DNA from: Neopararhizobium haloflavum
Lineage (GTDB): Bacteria > Pseudomonadota > Alphaproteobacteria > Rhizobiales > Rhizobiaceae
NCBI RefSeq assembly: GCF_002750855.1
Contig: NZ_NWUC01000003.1
Coordinates: 62,001-126,000, forward strand
Reading direction: 5' to 3'
DNA: 64,000 nt
Part shown: in pieces, positions 8,877 to 17,764 of the stretch
Numbering within the stretch: the stretch's first letter is position 1
How the letters are laid out: every line of letters starts with the position of its first letter
Notes under the pieces: model-generated
Told to the model about the DNA's origin: nothing
What the model saw: only the letters and a program-made list of their open reading frames with translations
Database searches by the model: none
Translations under genes and position numbers: made by a program

Positions 8877-9688
8877 CAGTTGCCCTCGAAAACCGGCTTC
8901 TGCTTCGCCACGAATGCGTGGTAGGCGCGATGGAAATCCTGGGTCTGCATGCATATTGCCTGTGCCTGCGCCTCAGCCTCGATCGCCTGTTCCAGACCCA
9001 TCGACCATTCATGGTTGAGCTGGGTCTTGGTGATCGAATGGGCGAAGTTCGGACCGGCAGCGATGCGGCTGGCGATCTCCATGGCGTCCGTCTCAAGATC
9101 GTCGGCGTCCACAAGCCGATTGTAGTAACCCCAGCGCTCGCCTTCCTCGGCGCTCATCGAGCGGCCGGTATAGAGGAGTTCTGCGGCCCTTCCCTGCCCG
9201 ATCAATCGAGGCAGCATGGCGCAGGCGCCCATGTCGCAACCGGCAAGACCCACCTTTGTGAACAGAAACGCTGTCTTCGCGGCAGGCGTGGCAATCCGGA
9301 TGTCGGATGCCATGGTGATGATCGCGCCGGCACCGACGGCGACACCATCGACAGCCGAAATGATCGGCTTGCCGCAATTGAGCATGGCCTTGACGAGGTC
9401 GCCGGTCATACGCGTGAAGGACAAGAGGGCCTTCATGTCCATCCCCGTCAGCGGGCCAATGATGTCGTGCACATCGCCACCGGAGCAGAAATTGCCGCCA
9501 TTGGGGAGAAAAACCACCGCGTCGATATCGTCGGCATAATGGAGATCGCGAAAGGTGTCGCGAAGTTCGGCGTAGCTTTCGAAGGTCAGCGGATTCTTGC
9601 GGTCGGGACGGCTTAATCGAATGCGTGCGATCGATCCGTCGGTTTCCCATTCGAAATGTGTCGGCTTCAGACCCTTCATTGACGTCAT
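8876..9688 (-). CDS. Enoyl-CoA hydratase/isomerase (crotonase) family enzyme
   Basis: The 270-residue crotonase-fold protein has the oxyanion-hole segments [13 protein letters not shown] and [15 protein letters not shown]. The helix region [18 protein letters not shown] replaces the usual glutamate-bearing loop of classical hydratases, so chemistry other than simple hydration (isomerisation or C-C hydrolysis of a cyclic ketoacyl-CoA) is possible. The protein acts in the cytoplasm on CoA esters. The gene lies mid-operon and overlaps the MarR gene stop (TGATG at 9690-9686); the alternative ATG at 9691 would overlap by four bases. Confidence 0.85.
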   Translation of the reverse strand: MTSMKGLKPTHFEWETDGSIARIRLSRPDRKNPLTFESYAELRDTFRDLHYADDIDAVVFLPNGGNFCSGGDVHDIIGPLTGMDMKALLSFTRMTGDLVKAMLNCGKPIISAVDGVAVGAGAIITMASDIRIATPAAKTAFLFTKVGLAGCDMGACAMLPRLIGQGRAAELLYTGRSMSAEEGERWGYYNRLVDADDLETDAMEIASRIAAGPNFAHSITKTQLNHEWSMGLEQAIEAEAQAQAICMQTQDFHRAYHAFVAKQKPVFEGN

Positions 9689-10161
9689 CATTCGCGTTCC
9701 CGTTTCCTGTCGATCAATCCCAGCAGCGAAAGCAATTCGTCAGCGGTGCCGTCATCGACATCCTGCAACAATTCGCTGACCCAACCGCGGTGAACGGTCG
9801 CCATTGCCGCGAAGTCCGCCCGGCCCTTGTTGGTCAAGCGCACCAGCATGGCGCGGCGATCGCCCTTGACCGAAACGCGCACCACAAGGCCATCGGTGAC
9901 GAGACGCTCGACGATGCCGGTGACGTTGCCATTCGAGACCATCAGTTCGGCCGACAGCTCGCTCATCTTCATGCCCTTCTCGGCCCGATAGAGCGCCGCG
10001 AGCACATCGAAACGCGGCAGCGTGGTGCCGAACTCCAGACGAAGGCGCTCACGCAACTCCGCCTCGATGCCGCGCTGCGTCTTCAGTAGCTTGAGCCAGA
10101 CACGCAGGCGCTGCCGCGCGATGTCGGGACGCGCCAGATCCATTGGCTCGATGTCGCTCAT
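9688..10161 (-). CDS. MarR-family transcriptional regulator of the aromatic operon
   Basis: The 157-residue protein has a MarR winged helix: recognition region [27 protein letters not shown] and wing [18 protein letters not shown]. MarR proteins near CoA-dependent aromatic pathways commonly bind the aryl-CoA intermediate, which releases them from DNA. The gene is embedded in the operon it probably controls: its start overlaps the SDR stop by four bases (ATGA) and its stop overlaps the hydratase. GGGGGAG precedes the chosen ATG at 10161. A long palindrome upstream of the operon (13264-13289) is the likely target site. The ligand is inferred. Confidence 0.88.
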   Translation of the reverse strand: MSDIEPMDLARPDIARQRLRVWLKLLKTQRGIEAELRERLRLEFGTTLPRFDVLAALYRAEKGMKMSELSAELMVSNGNVTGIVERLVTDGLVVRVSVKGDRRAMLVRLTNKGRADFAAMATVHRGWVSELLQDVDDGTADELLSLLGLIDRKRERE

Positions 10162-10922
10162 GTCTCCCCCCCGGAGATGGAGATTGCCTGTCCGGTGACG
10201 GATGCCGCACCTGTCCCGCAAAGCCAGAGCACCGTGTCGGCGATCTCGGAAGGCTGGATCAAACGTCCTTGGGGATTGTTGGCCGTCAAGGCGGCCTCGG
10301 CCTCCGGGCGGCTCTTTCCGGTCTTTTCGATGATGTTGTCGATCGAGCGCTCGAGCAGAGGCGTTTCGGTGAAGCCGGGGCAGATCGCGTTCACGGTGAT
10401 CCCGGTCCTGGCCGTTTCCAGCGCCAGCGCCCGCACGAGGCCGACGACCCCGTGCTTGGCAGCGCAATAATGGGCCACATAGGGATAGCCCTTCAGGCCG
10501 GCGGTGGAGGCTATGGCGATCAGGCGTCCATGTACTGCCGCGCGCATTGAAGGCAGCGCCACCCTGAACGTGCCGAAGACACCGGTCAGATTGACCGCAA
10601 GCATCGCCTGCCAGTCCGCCATTTCCATGCGGTGCAAGGGTGTGCTTTGCGCGGCACCCGCATTGGCAACGACGATGGAGGGCGCGCCGCGCGCCGCCGT
10701 CGCCTCGGCAAAGGCGCCTGCCAACGCACTTTCGTCGGTGACATCGGCTACGACCGGATGGATGCGATCGCTCGATCGCGCAACATCTTGCAACGCGTCG
10801 ATGCGCCGACCCAGGATAGTGACACTCGCGCCCGCGTCAGCGAGGGTCCGCGCGATCACAGCGCCGACACCGGAACCACCGCCCGTGATCAGGGCGTGAC
10901 GATCTGCAAGCCGATCCGTCAC
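10158..10922 (-). CDS. SDR-family oxidoreductase (3-hydroxyacyl-CoA dehydrogenase type)
   Basis: The 254-residue short-chain dehydrogenase has the cofactor motif [20 protein letters not shown] near the N-terminus, a VANAG segment, and the catalytic serine region IAIASTAG followed by [16 protein letters not shown] (YxxxK). It most likely oxidises a 3-hydroxyacyl-CoA made by the neighbouring crotonase-family enzyme. The GTG start at 10922 is chosen because it overlaps the stop of the monooxygenase/reductase by four bases (GTGA), giving translational coupling and putting [15 protein letters not shown] at the N-terminus; the upstream extension has no family similarity. Confidence 0.87.
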   Translation of the reverse strand: MTDRLADRHALITGGGSGVGAVIARTLADAGASVTILGRRIDALQDVARSSDRIHPVVADVTDESALAGAFAEATAARGAPSIVVANAGAAQSTPLHRMEMADWQAMLAVNLTGVFGTFRVALPSMRAAVHGRLIAIASTAGLKGYPYVAHYCAAKHGVVGLVRALALETARTGITVNAICPGFTETPLLERSIDNIIEKTGKSRPEAEAALTANNPQGRLIQPSEIADTVLWLCGTGAASVTGQAISISGGET

Positions 10923-13213
10923 ACCGCACCACCTGTCTGGTCGGCCCGTTCGGCCAGACGATTGAGCTGGTCGCGTCCGGGCCAGTAAGGTGCGGGCCAA
11001 GCCTCTGCGCGGTCGCCGAGCTGCGCCGCCGCATGCAGCGTCCAGTAGGGATCGGCGAGATGGGGTCGGGCGAGACAGACCAGGTCAGCGCGTCCGGCCA
11101 TCAGGATCGAGTTGACATGATCCGGCTCGTAGATGTTGCCGACGGCCATGGTCGCCATGCCCGTTTCGTTGCGGATGCGGTCGGAAAAGGGCGTCTGGAA
11201 CATGCGGCCGTAAACAGGCTTCGCCCGCTTCGATGTCTGGCCGGCGGAGACATCGCAGATGTCGACCCCCGCCGCCTGCAGCATGCGCGCGATTTCCACC
11301 GCTTCGGCCGGCCCAACACCCTCGCCTTCGACCCAGTCATTGGCGGATATGCGCACGGAGATCGGCTTGCCTTCCGGCCAGACCTGGCGGACGGCGTGAA
11401 AGATCTCCAGCGGATATCGCATGCGATTTTCCAGGCTGCCGCCGTATTCGTCGGTGCGCCGGTTGGTCAGCGGCGTAATGAAGGCCGAGAGCAGATAGCC
11501 ATGCGCCATATGGATTTCGAGCATGTCGAAACCGCAGCGACGGGCCATTTCAGCGGCCGCGACGAACTGGTCGCGGACAAGGTCCATGTCGTCGCGGTCC
11601 ATCTCCTTCGGCGCAGAATTGCGATCCGACCACGGCACCACGGAGGGGGCGAGCAGTTGCCAGTTGCCCGTCTTCAAGGGGGCATCCATCTCCTGCCAAC
11701 CGAGCTGGGTCGAACCCTTGGCGCCTGAATGGCCAATCTGGGCACAGATCTTCGCATCGGTTTCGGTGTGAACGAAATCGACGATCCGCTTCCAGGCTGC
11801 CTCGTGCGCAGGGTCGTAGAAGCCTGGGCAGCCCGGCGTGATGCGGCCCTCGGGGGAAACGCAGGTCATTTCGGTATAGACGAGACCGGCGCCGCCCTTG
11901 GCGCGTTCGCCATAGTGGACCAGGTGCCAATCGGTCGGACAGCCGTCGACCGCCTTGTACTGCGCCATCGGCGAGACCACGATGCGGTTCTTCAGCTCCA
12001 GATCGCGCAATCGGAATGGCGTAAACATGGGACGGCGCACCGGCTCATTGCCGTTGAGACCGGCCTGGCTGCGGAACCAGCCCTCGGCGCTTTCCAACCA
12101 TTCGGCATCGCGCAGCCGCAGGTTCTCGTGACTGATCCGCTGCGAACGGGTGAGCAGCGAATAGTTGAACTGGACCGGATCGAGGTCGAGATAGCGCTCG
12201 ACGTCCTCGAACCAGGCCAGCGAATTCTTCGCCGCCGACTGGAGTCGCAGCACTTCGAGGCGCCGCGCGTCTTCATATTTGGTGAAGGCGGCCTCCAGCG
12301 TTGGTTCGGAATGAACGTAATCGGCCATGGCGATCGCACTTTCGAGCGCCAGCTTGGTGCCCGAACCGATGGAGAAATGTGCCGAAGCGGCCGCATCTCC
12401 CATCAAGGCAAGGTTTTCGTGAGACCAGCGCTCGCAAAGCACGCGCGGAAAATTGATCCAGGCCGAACCGCGGATATGGTTGGCATTGGTCATCAGCGAA
12501 TGACCGTCGAGATGGTCCTTGAATATCTCCTCGCAGACCGCGATCGACTCCTGCTGGCTCATCGCACCAAAGCCGAAATTGTCCCAGGTCTCTTGCGAGC
12601 ATTCGACGATGAAGGTCGCGGTGTCGGGATCGAACTGGTAGGCATGAGCCCAGACCCAGCCGTGCTTCGTCTTCTCGAATATGAAGGTGAAGGCGTCGTC
12701 GAATTTCTGATGGGTGCCGAGCCATACGAACTTGCATTCGCGCACGTCGATATCGGGCTTGAAGACCTCTTCGAACGTCTTGCGCGCCTTGGAGTTCAGG
12801 CCATCGGCCGCGATCACCAGATCGTACGCGTCCATATAGGACGTCACGTCTTCGATCTCGGTCTGGAATCTGAGATCGACCCCGAGTTCGCGGGCGCGCT
12901 CCTGGAGCAGCATCAGCAGTTTCTGGCGGCCGATGCCGCAAAATCCATGTCCGGTCGAGACTGTTCGCGTTCCCTTGTGGAAGACGGCGATGTCGTCCCA
13001 GTATGCAAAGTGGCCGCGGATCGCTTCGGCACTTTTCGCGTCGTTCGTCATCAGGTTGTCGAGTGTCTCATCCGACAGCACAACGCCCCAGCCGAATGTG
13101 TCGTCGGCCTTGTTCCGCTCGAAGACGACGACCTCGTGAGACGGGTCGCGCAATTTCATCGAGATCGCGAAATAAAGCCCTGCGGGTCCTCCGCCCAGAC
13201 ATGCAACACGCAT
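10919..13213 (-). CDS. 2-aminobenzoyl-CoA monooxygenase/reductase (two-domain flavoprotein)
   Basis: The 764-residue fusion is diagnostic for the operon. Residues 1 to about 390 are an FAD-dependent aromatic hydroxylase ([15 protein letters not shown] at the start, [10 protein letters not shown] near residue 134, [16 protein letters not shown]). From about residue 396 there is an Old Yellow Enzyme-type barrel ([59 protein letters not shown]). This architecture and length match the 2-aminobenzoyl-CoA monooxygenase/reductase of Azoarcus evansii, which hydroxylates and then reduces the ring to 2-amino-5-oxocyclohex-1-enecarboxyl-CoA. Databases also label such proteins salicylyl-CoA 5-hydroxylase; the RidA gene argues for the amino substrate. 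It is the first gene of the operon. Confidence 0.88.
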   Translation of the reverse strand: MRVACLGGGPAGLYFAISMKLRDPSHEVVVFERNKADDTFGWGVVLSDETLDNLMTNDAKSAEAIRGHFAYWDDIAVFHKGTRTVSTGHGFCGIGRQKLLMLLQERARELGVDLRFQTEIEDVTSYMDAYDLVIAADGLNSKARKTFEEVFKPDIDVRECKFVWLGTHQKFDDAFTFIFEKTKHGWVWAHAYQFDPDTATFIVECSQETWDNFGFGAMSQQESIAVCEEIFKDHLDGHSLMTNANHIRGSAWINFPRVLCERWSHENLALMGDAAASAHFSIGSGTKLALESAIAMADYVHSEPTLEAAFTKYEDARRLEVLRLQSAAKNSLAWFEDVERYLDLDPVQFNYSLLTRSQRISHENLRLRDAEWLESAEGWFRSQAGLNGNEPVRRPMFTPFRLRDLELKNRIVVSPMAQYKAVDGCPTDWHLVHYGERAKGGAGLVYTEMTCVSPEGRITPGCPGFYDPAHEAAWKRIVDFVHTETDAKICAQIGHSGAKGSTQLGWQEMDAPLKTGNWQLLAPSVVPWSDRNSAPKEMDRDDMDLVRDQFVAAAEMARRCGFDMLEIHMAHGYLLSAFITPLTNRRTDEYGGSLENRMRYPLEIFHAVRQVWPEGKPISVRISANDWVEGEGVGPAEAVEIARMLQAAGVDICDVSAGQTSKRAKPVYGRMFQTPFSDRIRNETGMATMAVGNIYEPDHVNSILMAGRADLVCLARPHLADPYWTLHAAAQLGDRAEAWPAPYWPGRDQLNRLAERADQTGGAV

Positions 13214-13263
13214 CGCGCTCGCTCCCTTTTGTCATCTCGACAATGGCAGAGCGGCAAAACAGT

Positions 13264-13289
13264 TTCAAGTATGAAATTTTAAGTTTGAA
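13264..13289. promoter_or_regulatory. Candidate MarR operator upstream of the aromatic operon
   Basis: In the 100-base spacer before the first operon gene there is a 26-base imperfect palindrome with arms TTCAA...TTGAA and a symmetric AAATTT core (13274-13279); 16 of 26 positions are symmetric. Within it two AAGT[AT]TGAA[AT]TT units also repeat directly 14 bases apart. The AT-rich dyad sits about 50 bases upstream of the start codon, where repressor binding would block transcription. MarR regulators bind such dyads, and one is encoded in the operon. The pairing is inferred. Confidence 0.5.
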
Positions 13290-13313
13290 TTTCTTCCGTG
13301 CGCTTCGATTTTC

Positions 13314-14168
13314 TCAGCCGGAATGGTTCACGGCGACATTGTCGATCAGGCGGATATCGGCAAACCAGGCTGCTACGAGAAGCCGCGCCGGGCGGTCTGC
13401 TTCCGGCAGCGGAGCAAGATCATGTGCAGCGCGCAGTTCGAGATATTCGAGCCGACATCCGGGAAGCGCTGCGATAGCGACCCGTGCCTCGTCCAGCGCC
13501 TTGGCGACCGGCACGCCTGCCTCGATATCGGTCTGCGCGGCGATCAGAGCCGCCGACAGACCGGCAGCAGCGCCGCGCGTATCATCAGGCAGACGCCGGT
13601 TGCGCGACGAAAGCGCCAGCCCGTCGCTTTCGCGCACTGTGGGACAACCAACCACCTCGATCGGGATATCCAGATCGCATGCCATGCGGCGCACCACGAG
13701 CAGTTGCTGATAATCCTTCTCGCCAAAGAAGGCGTAGTCCGCCGCGGTCTGAAGGAACAGCTTTGCCACAACCGTCGCGACACCGTCGAAGTGGCCAGGG
13801 CGGAACGCGCCGCACAGACCTTCGCTAACGCCCGTCACCGAAACGCTGGTCGCAAAACCGGGCGGATAGACCTCCTCGCCGTCCGGAACATACAGCAGAT
13901 GCGCGCCGAGCGGCGCCAGCTTCTCCGCGTCCTCGTGTTCCGTTCGCGGATAGGCGGCGAGATCGGCAGCGCTGTTGAACTGTCTGGGATTGACAAAGAG
14001 AGTAACGATCACCCGGTCGGCGCGCGCGAGCGCTGCGCGCACGAGACTGAGGTGACCCTCATGCAGCGCGCCCATCGTCGGCACCACGGCTATCTTGAGC
14101 CCGTCGCACTTCCAGCCTCGAACCCGATCGCGTAGTTCCTCGCGCGTTCGGCAGATTGCGATCCCCAT
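13314..14168 (-). CDS. panC: Pantothenate synthetase
   Basis: The 284-residue PanC joins pantoate and beta-alanine with ATP to make pantothenate, the CoA precursor. The nucleotide-binding VVPTMGALHEGHLSLVR segment (HxGH), FVNPRQF, FFGEKDYQQLLVV and the late LALSSRNRRL motif are all present. The ATG at 14168 has AGGGAGGG upstream and gives the usual N-terminus; an earlier in-frame ATG at 14189 lies in the ribosome-binding region. panB is not adjacent. It lies 85 bases behind the DapA-like gene and may be read through from the carnitine-type operon. Confidence 0.95.
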   Translation of the reverse strand: MGIAICRTREELRDRVRGWKCDGLKIAVVPTMGALHEGHLSLVRAALARADRVIVTLFVNPRQFNSAADLAAYPRTEHEDAEKLAPLGAHLLYVPDGEEVYPPGFATSVSVTGVSEGLCGAFRPGHFDGVATVVAKLFLQTAADYAFFGEKDYQQLLVVRRMACDLDIPIEVVGCPTVRESDGLALSSRNRRLPDDTRGAAAGLSAALIAAQTDIEAGVPVAKALDEARVAIAALPGCRLEYLELRAAHDLAPLPEADRPARLLVAAWFADIRLIDNVAVNHSG

Positions 14169-14253
14169 CGGGCCCTCCCTTTCTTGCAACGCAGCGCTTT
14201 TTGCACGGGTGGGCGCGAATGGAAATGGCGGGCCTGAGAGCGTCAGCTAGCCG

Positions 14254-15147
14254 CTAGAGTTCCGGCAACGCCGGACGCGTCTCCATGGCGGCGGTGATAA
14301 TGCGGTCGACCGCTTCGGAAAGCGGGCCGGAAAGCGGCTGACGCGGGGCGCGGACGCGATCGTTTGAACCGATCGCATGCACTTCGGCCCGCTTGATGTT
14401 CTGGACCAGATAGGAAGAGACGTCGAGATCGAGCAGCGGGCGGAACCAGCGATAAATTTCAAGCGCCTCCCTGGTACGGCCGGCCTGAACGAGTTTGTAG
14501 ATCGCCACCGTTTCCTTCGGGAATGCACAGACAAGGCCCGCCACCCAGCCGACCGCACCGACCGACAGCGCCTCGAAGGCAAGGTTGTCGACGCCGGTCA
14601 GGATCTTGTAGCGGTCTCCAAGCCGGTTGATGATCTCGGTAGTGCGACGAATGTCGTCCGACGATTCCTTGATCGCGACGAACCGCGCATCGCTGGCCAA
14701 CTCCTCCATCAGGTCAGGCGTGATATCGACCTTGTAGGCGACGCGGTTGGAATAGATCATCACGGGCAGATCGGCCGCCTCCGTCACCGCACGGAGCGTT
14801 GCCAGGGTTTCGGCCCTGTTGGTCTCGTAGACGAGGCTCGGGACCACCATCAGCCCATCGGCGCCGGCCTTCGCTGCCGCCTTGGCGAGCGCGACGGAAT
14901 CGCGTGTGGCCGCTGCGGCGACCGTCATCAGGACCGGCTTCCCGCCGGCTGCGTCCCGCGCAGTCTTCAAAAGGTCCAGCTTCTCCTCCAGCGACAGCAT
15001 CGGACCTTCGCCCAGCGATCCTGCGACGATGAGGCCGTCGCAGCCTGCATCCATCTGCAGCCCGTAGCAGCGGGCGTTCTCCGCATGGTCGAGCGTGTCG
15101 TCCGCCTTGAACTTGGTCGTGACGGCGGGGAGGATTCCGGTCCACAT
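14254..15147 (-). CDS. Dihydrodipicolinate synthase/N-acetylneuraminate lyase family protein
   Basis: The 297-residue class I aldolase-fold enzyme has the Schiff-base lysine in FVAIKESSDD, a catalytic-type tyrosine in MIYSNRVAY and the pyruvate-binding GSLGEGPML loop. It is not lysine-pathway DapA by context. Its pattern (VDITPDLM, AIKESSDDIRR, GVDNLAFEAL, RWFRPLLDLD) recalls the DapA-like enzymes of hydroxyproline catabolism that deaminate pyrroline-4-hydroxy-2-carboxylate, but no other hydroxyproline genes are here. It is cotranscribed with the carnitine dehydrogenase (40-base gap). The start at 15147 has AAGGA about 12 bases upstream. The substrate is unresolved. Confidence 0.8.
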   Translation of the reverse strand: MWTGILPAVTTKFKADDTLDHAENARCYGLQMDAGCDGLIVAGSLGEGPMLSLEEKLDLLKTARDAAGGKPVLMTVAAAATRDSVALAKAAAKAGADGLMVVPSLVYETNRAETLATLRAVTEAADLPVMIYSNRVAYKVDITPDLMEELASDARFVAIKESSDDIRRTTEIINRLGDRYKILTGVDNLAFEALSVGAVGWVAGLVCAFPKETVAIYKLVQAGRTREALEIYRWFRPLLDLDVSSYLVQNIKRAEVHAIGSNDRVRAPRQPLSGPLSEAVDRIITAAMETRPALPEL

Positions 15148-15187
15148 CGATCGTCTGTCCTTCTTGATGCTGAGATCTTTCAGGCGA

Positions 15188-16201
15188 CTATGGCACATCC
15201 TTTCGTCCGGCGCGAAGGCCGGCCTCGTATGCCTGCAAGAGCGCACCTGCGCCCCACCCAGCGCCGTCCTCGGCGCCCTTCAGCGCGTTGAGGATCGCGG
15301 TCAGATTGTCGTCGCGTATCGCTTCCAGTTGGCGCACCGAACGGCCCCTGGCCTGCGCGTCGGACTGCTCGGCGATGCGGCCGACAAGCGCCTCATCAAG
15401 ATCAGGAACATCGGTCAGATGCGTCCACGGCCATTTCAGCGCGGGGCCGAACTGGGCAAGGAAATGGGCCATACCGGCCCTTCCGCCCGCGATACGGTAG
15501 GTCTCGAAGATGCCCATCTGCGCAAAGCGCAGACCGAAACTGTAGCGGATGACATCGTCTAGCGTCTCGGTGTCACAAACCCCATCCTTGATCAACCACA
15601 GGGCCTCGCGCCAGAGCGCCTCCAAAAGCCGGTCGCCGATGAACGCATCGATCTCGCGCCGAACGAGGAGGCCCTTCATGCCGATGGCCGCAAGCGCGGT
15701 CCTGGCCTTTTCGATCGCCTCGGGGGCTGTCTTTTCGCCGGCCACCAACTCAACGCCGGGCAGCAGATAGACCGGGTTGTAGGGGTGGGCGACGAAGAAA
15801 CCAGACGCCGCCTGCCCGCTGCCGAACGCTTCGGCAAGCACGCTCGGGCGAAAGCCGGAGGTCGACGAGCCGATCAGCGTGTCCGGCCCCGCCGCCCTGC
15901 CGATCGAGCCTAGGACCTCGTGCTTCAAATCGAGGCGCTCCGGCACGCTCTCCTGTACCCAGTCGGCACCGGCAACGGCCTCTTCCAGGCTTGCGCAAAA
16001 GGTGACGCTGCCTTTTTCCGGCAGCGGTGCATCGGTGAGCCGGCGATAGGCCCGTTCGGCGTTCGCGAGGATTTCTCCGACCACGTTCTCGGCATCAGAC
16101 GCCGGATCGAAGACGGCAACGTCGATGCCATTCAGCGCGAAGCGGGCGACCCAGCCACCGCCGATCACACCACCCCCAATGGCTGCGGCCTTGTCGATCA
16201 T
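15188..16201 (-). CDS. lcdH: L-carnitine dehydrogenase (3-hydroxyacyl-CoA dehydrogenase family)
   Basis: This 337-residue NAD-dependent dehydrogenase begins AAIGGGVIGGGWVARFAL, a Rossmann fold at the very N-terminus, followed by VFDP. It has the catalytic-region HPYNPVYLLPGVELV and the C-terminal helical domain typical of the 3-hydroxyacyl-CoA dehydrogenase family. Sequence pattern and pairing with a BKACE enzyme point to carnitine 3-dehydrogenase, which converts L-carnitine to dehydrocarnitine. Many rhizobial homologues carry a fused C-terminal betainyl-CoA thioesterase domain; this one ends at 337 residues, so that domain is absent. It starts 10 bases after the BKACE stop. Confidence 0.8.
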   Translation of the reverse strand: MIDKAAAIGGGVIGGGWVARFALNGIDVAVFDPASDAENVVGEILANAERAYRRLTDAPLPEKGSVTFCASLEEAVAGADWVQESVPERLDLKHEVLGSIGRAAGPDTLIGSSTSGFRPSVLAEAFGSGQAASGFFVAHPYNPVYLLPGVELVAGEKTAPEAIEKARTALAAIGMKGLLVRREIDAFIGDRLLEALWREALWLIKDGVCDTETLDDVIRYSFGLRFAQMGIFETYRIAGGRAGMAHFLAQFGPALKWPWTHLTDVPDLDEALVGRIAEQSDAQARGRSVRQLEAIRDDNLTAILNALKGAEDGAGWGAGALLQAYEAGLRAGRKDVP

Positions 16202-16211
16202 CGTTCGTCTC

Positions 16212-17114
16212 CTATTGCTTTTTCAGCGCGAGGCGCCGGCGCACAGCATCCGGGCCGACGACGCTTGCGCCCATGCCCTCCACCACCTTCACCGCCTCTT
16301 CGACGAGGTCGGTATTGGTCGCCAACACACCTTTCCTGAGATAGAGATTGTCTTCCAATCCAACGCGCACATTGCCCCCGGCCAGGACAGCTGCCGCGGG
16401 ATAGGCGCGCGCGTTGCGGCCGATGGAGAAGGCCGAGAAAGTCCAGCCGTCCGGCACGTTCGCCACCATGGCGAGAAAGGTCGTCAGATCGTCGGGCGCA
16501 CCCCAGGGAATGCCCATGCACAGTTGCAGCAGCACCGGCGCCTCGATCAATCCTTCTTCGACGAGGCTCTTCGCAAGCCACAAATGTCCTGTGTCGAAAG
16601 CCTCGATCTCGGGACGTACGCCCAGATCGCGCATGCCGACGGCCATGGCGCGCAGCATGGCCGGCGTGTTGGTCATTACATAGTCGCCGGCCGAAAAATT
16701 CATTGTGCCGCAATCAAGCGTTGCGATCTCGGGGCGGCATTCGGCGATGTGTAAAAGCCTCTCGGCGGCGCCAGCCATGTCCGTGCCCGCGTCGTCGAGC
16801 GGCAGCGGATGCTCAGTCCCGCCAAGCACAAGGTCGCCGCCCATACCGGCTGTGAGGTTGAGCACAACATCGGTCTCGGCGTCACGGATGCGCTGCGTCA
16901 CCTCGCGAAAGAGTGCCGGATCGCGCGACGGCGCGCCGGTCTCGGGATCGCGAACATGGCAGTGGACAACCGCCGCACCGGCCTTGGCCGCATCGATGGC
17001 CGCCTCGGCGATCGCCTTCGGCGTCACCGGCACATGCGGCGACTTGCCGGCCGTGTCTGCCGAACCGGTGACGGCGCATGTGATGAAAACCTCGCGGTTG
17101 ATGGCTAGCGGCAT
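16212..17114 (-). CDS. BKACE (DUF849) beta-keto acid cleavage enzyme, probably dehydrocarnitine-specific
   Basis: The 300-residue protein is of the beta-keto acid cleavage enzyme family: TIM-barrel fold with the metal-binding VVHCHVRDPETG histidines, LTAGMGGDL, DCGTMNF and EAFDTGHLW. These enzymes condense a beta-keto acid with acetyl-CoA and split it to acetoacetate and a new CoA ester. Next to carnitine dehydrogenase the expected substrate is 3-dehydrocarnitine, giving betainyl-CoA and acetoacetate. It is first in the operon. The ATG at 17114 follows AGGGAG at good spacing, whereas longer in-frame starts lack family similarity. Substrate choice is from context. Confidence 0.85.
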   Translation of the reverse strand: MPLAINREVFITCAVTGSADTAGKSPHVPVTPKAIAEAAIDAAKAGAAVVHCHVRDPETGAPSRDPALFREVTQRIRDAETDVVLNLTAGMGGDLVLGGTEHPLPLDDAGTDMAGAAERLLHIAECRPEIATLDCGTMNFSAGDYVMTNTPAMLRAMAVGMRDLGVRPEIEAFDTGHLWLAKSLVEEGLIEAPVLLQLCMGIPWGAPDDLTTFLAMVANVPDGWTFSAFSIGRNARAYPAAAVLAGGNVRVGLEDNLYLRKGVLATNTDLVEEAVKVVEGMGASVVGPDAVRRRLALKKQ

Positions 17115-17386
17115 GACAGGCTCCCTGATCGGTCTCGCGCGGTCGAGCCATAAAGGCAAAAGCGGCCCGGCGAAAGGCGGACGGTCAAAGCCAGCCTGGT
17201 CGGTCCTTGCGCCCCCGTCAGGTTTGCCGCAACTGCAACGCGCAATGGACCTGAAATGTCGCTTTCGCTGCCATTTTCGACCTGGATTGCGTTGTCGCAT
17301 CCTTGGCGGCAGGGCATCCTTTTGCGGGGCGAAAGCCGCCTCGCGTCCAGGAACGGCGCAGTTGGCCGGCAAGGGGAGGCAAGACC

Positions 17387-17764
17387 ATGCAGCGCACGAA
17401 TGGTCCGTTGGGCGCACTTCTATTCATCGCCCTTGGGGCAGGTGCAAGCGCCAACGATCTGCATGTACCAATCATCGAACATGCCTCGGACGGCCAAATG
17501 GCCTCCTGCTCGTCCAGCATGGTCAGCGGGCTCGACCCGAACGGCGACGGCTTCCTTGCCGTGCGCGCCGGCCCCGGCAGCCATTACCCGAAGCTCGGTG
17601 AGCTCTACAATGGCGAAATTGTTCTCGTCTACGATCAGAAAGGCGAATGGGCCGGCGTCGTCTACCGTGGCAGCTTCGGCTGCGACTCGATCGTCACCCG
17701 CGAGGTAACGCATCCCAACCGGGGCTGGGTGCACACGAACTGGCTGCGGCACCATGCCGGCTGA
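17387..17764 (+). CDS. Exported SH3-domain protein
   Basis: The 125-residue protein has a signal peptide (GALLFIALGAGASA) followed by one bacterial SH3-like domain: FLAVRAGPGSHYPKLGELYNG, VLVYDQKGEWAGVVY and the ending GWVHTNWL. Three cysteines lie in the mature part, which suits an oxidising periplasm. Bacterial SH3 domains often bind cell-wall peptides, but no enzymatic domain is present here. The ATG at 17387 is preceded by GGGGAGG. It is divergent from the BKACE gene across 272 bases in which no promoter stands out. A second SH3 protein of different build is at 36117. Confidence 0.8.
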   Translation: MQRTNGPLGALLFIALGAGASANDLHVPIIEHASDGQMASCSSSMVSGLDPNGDGFLAVRAGPGSHYPKLGELYNGEIVLVYDQKGEWAGVVYRGSFGCDSIVTREVTHPNRGWVHTNWLRHHAG

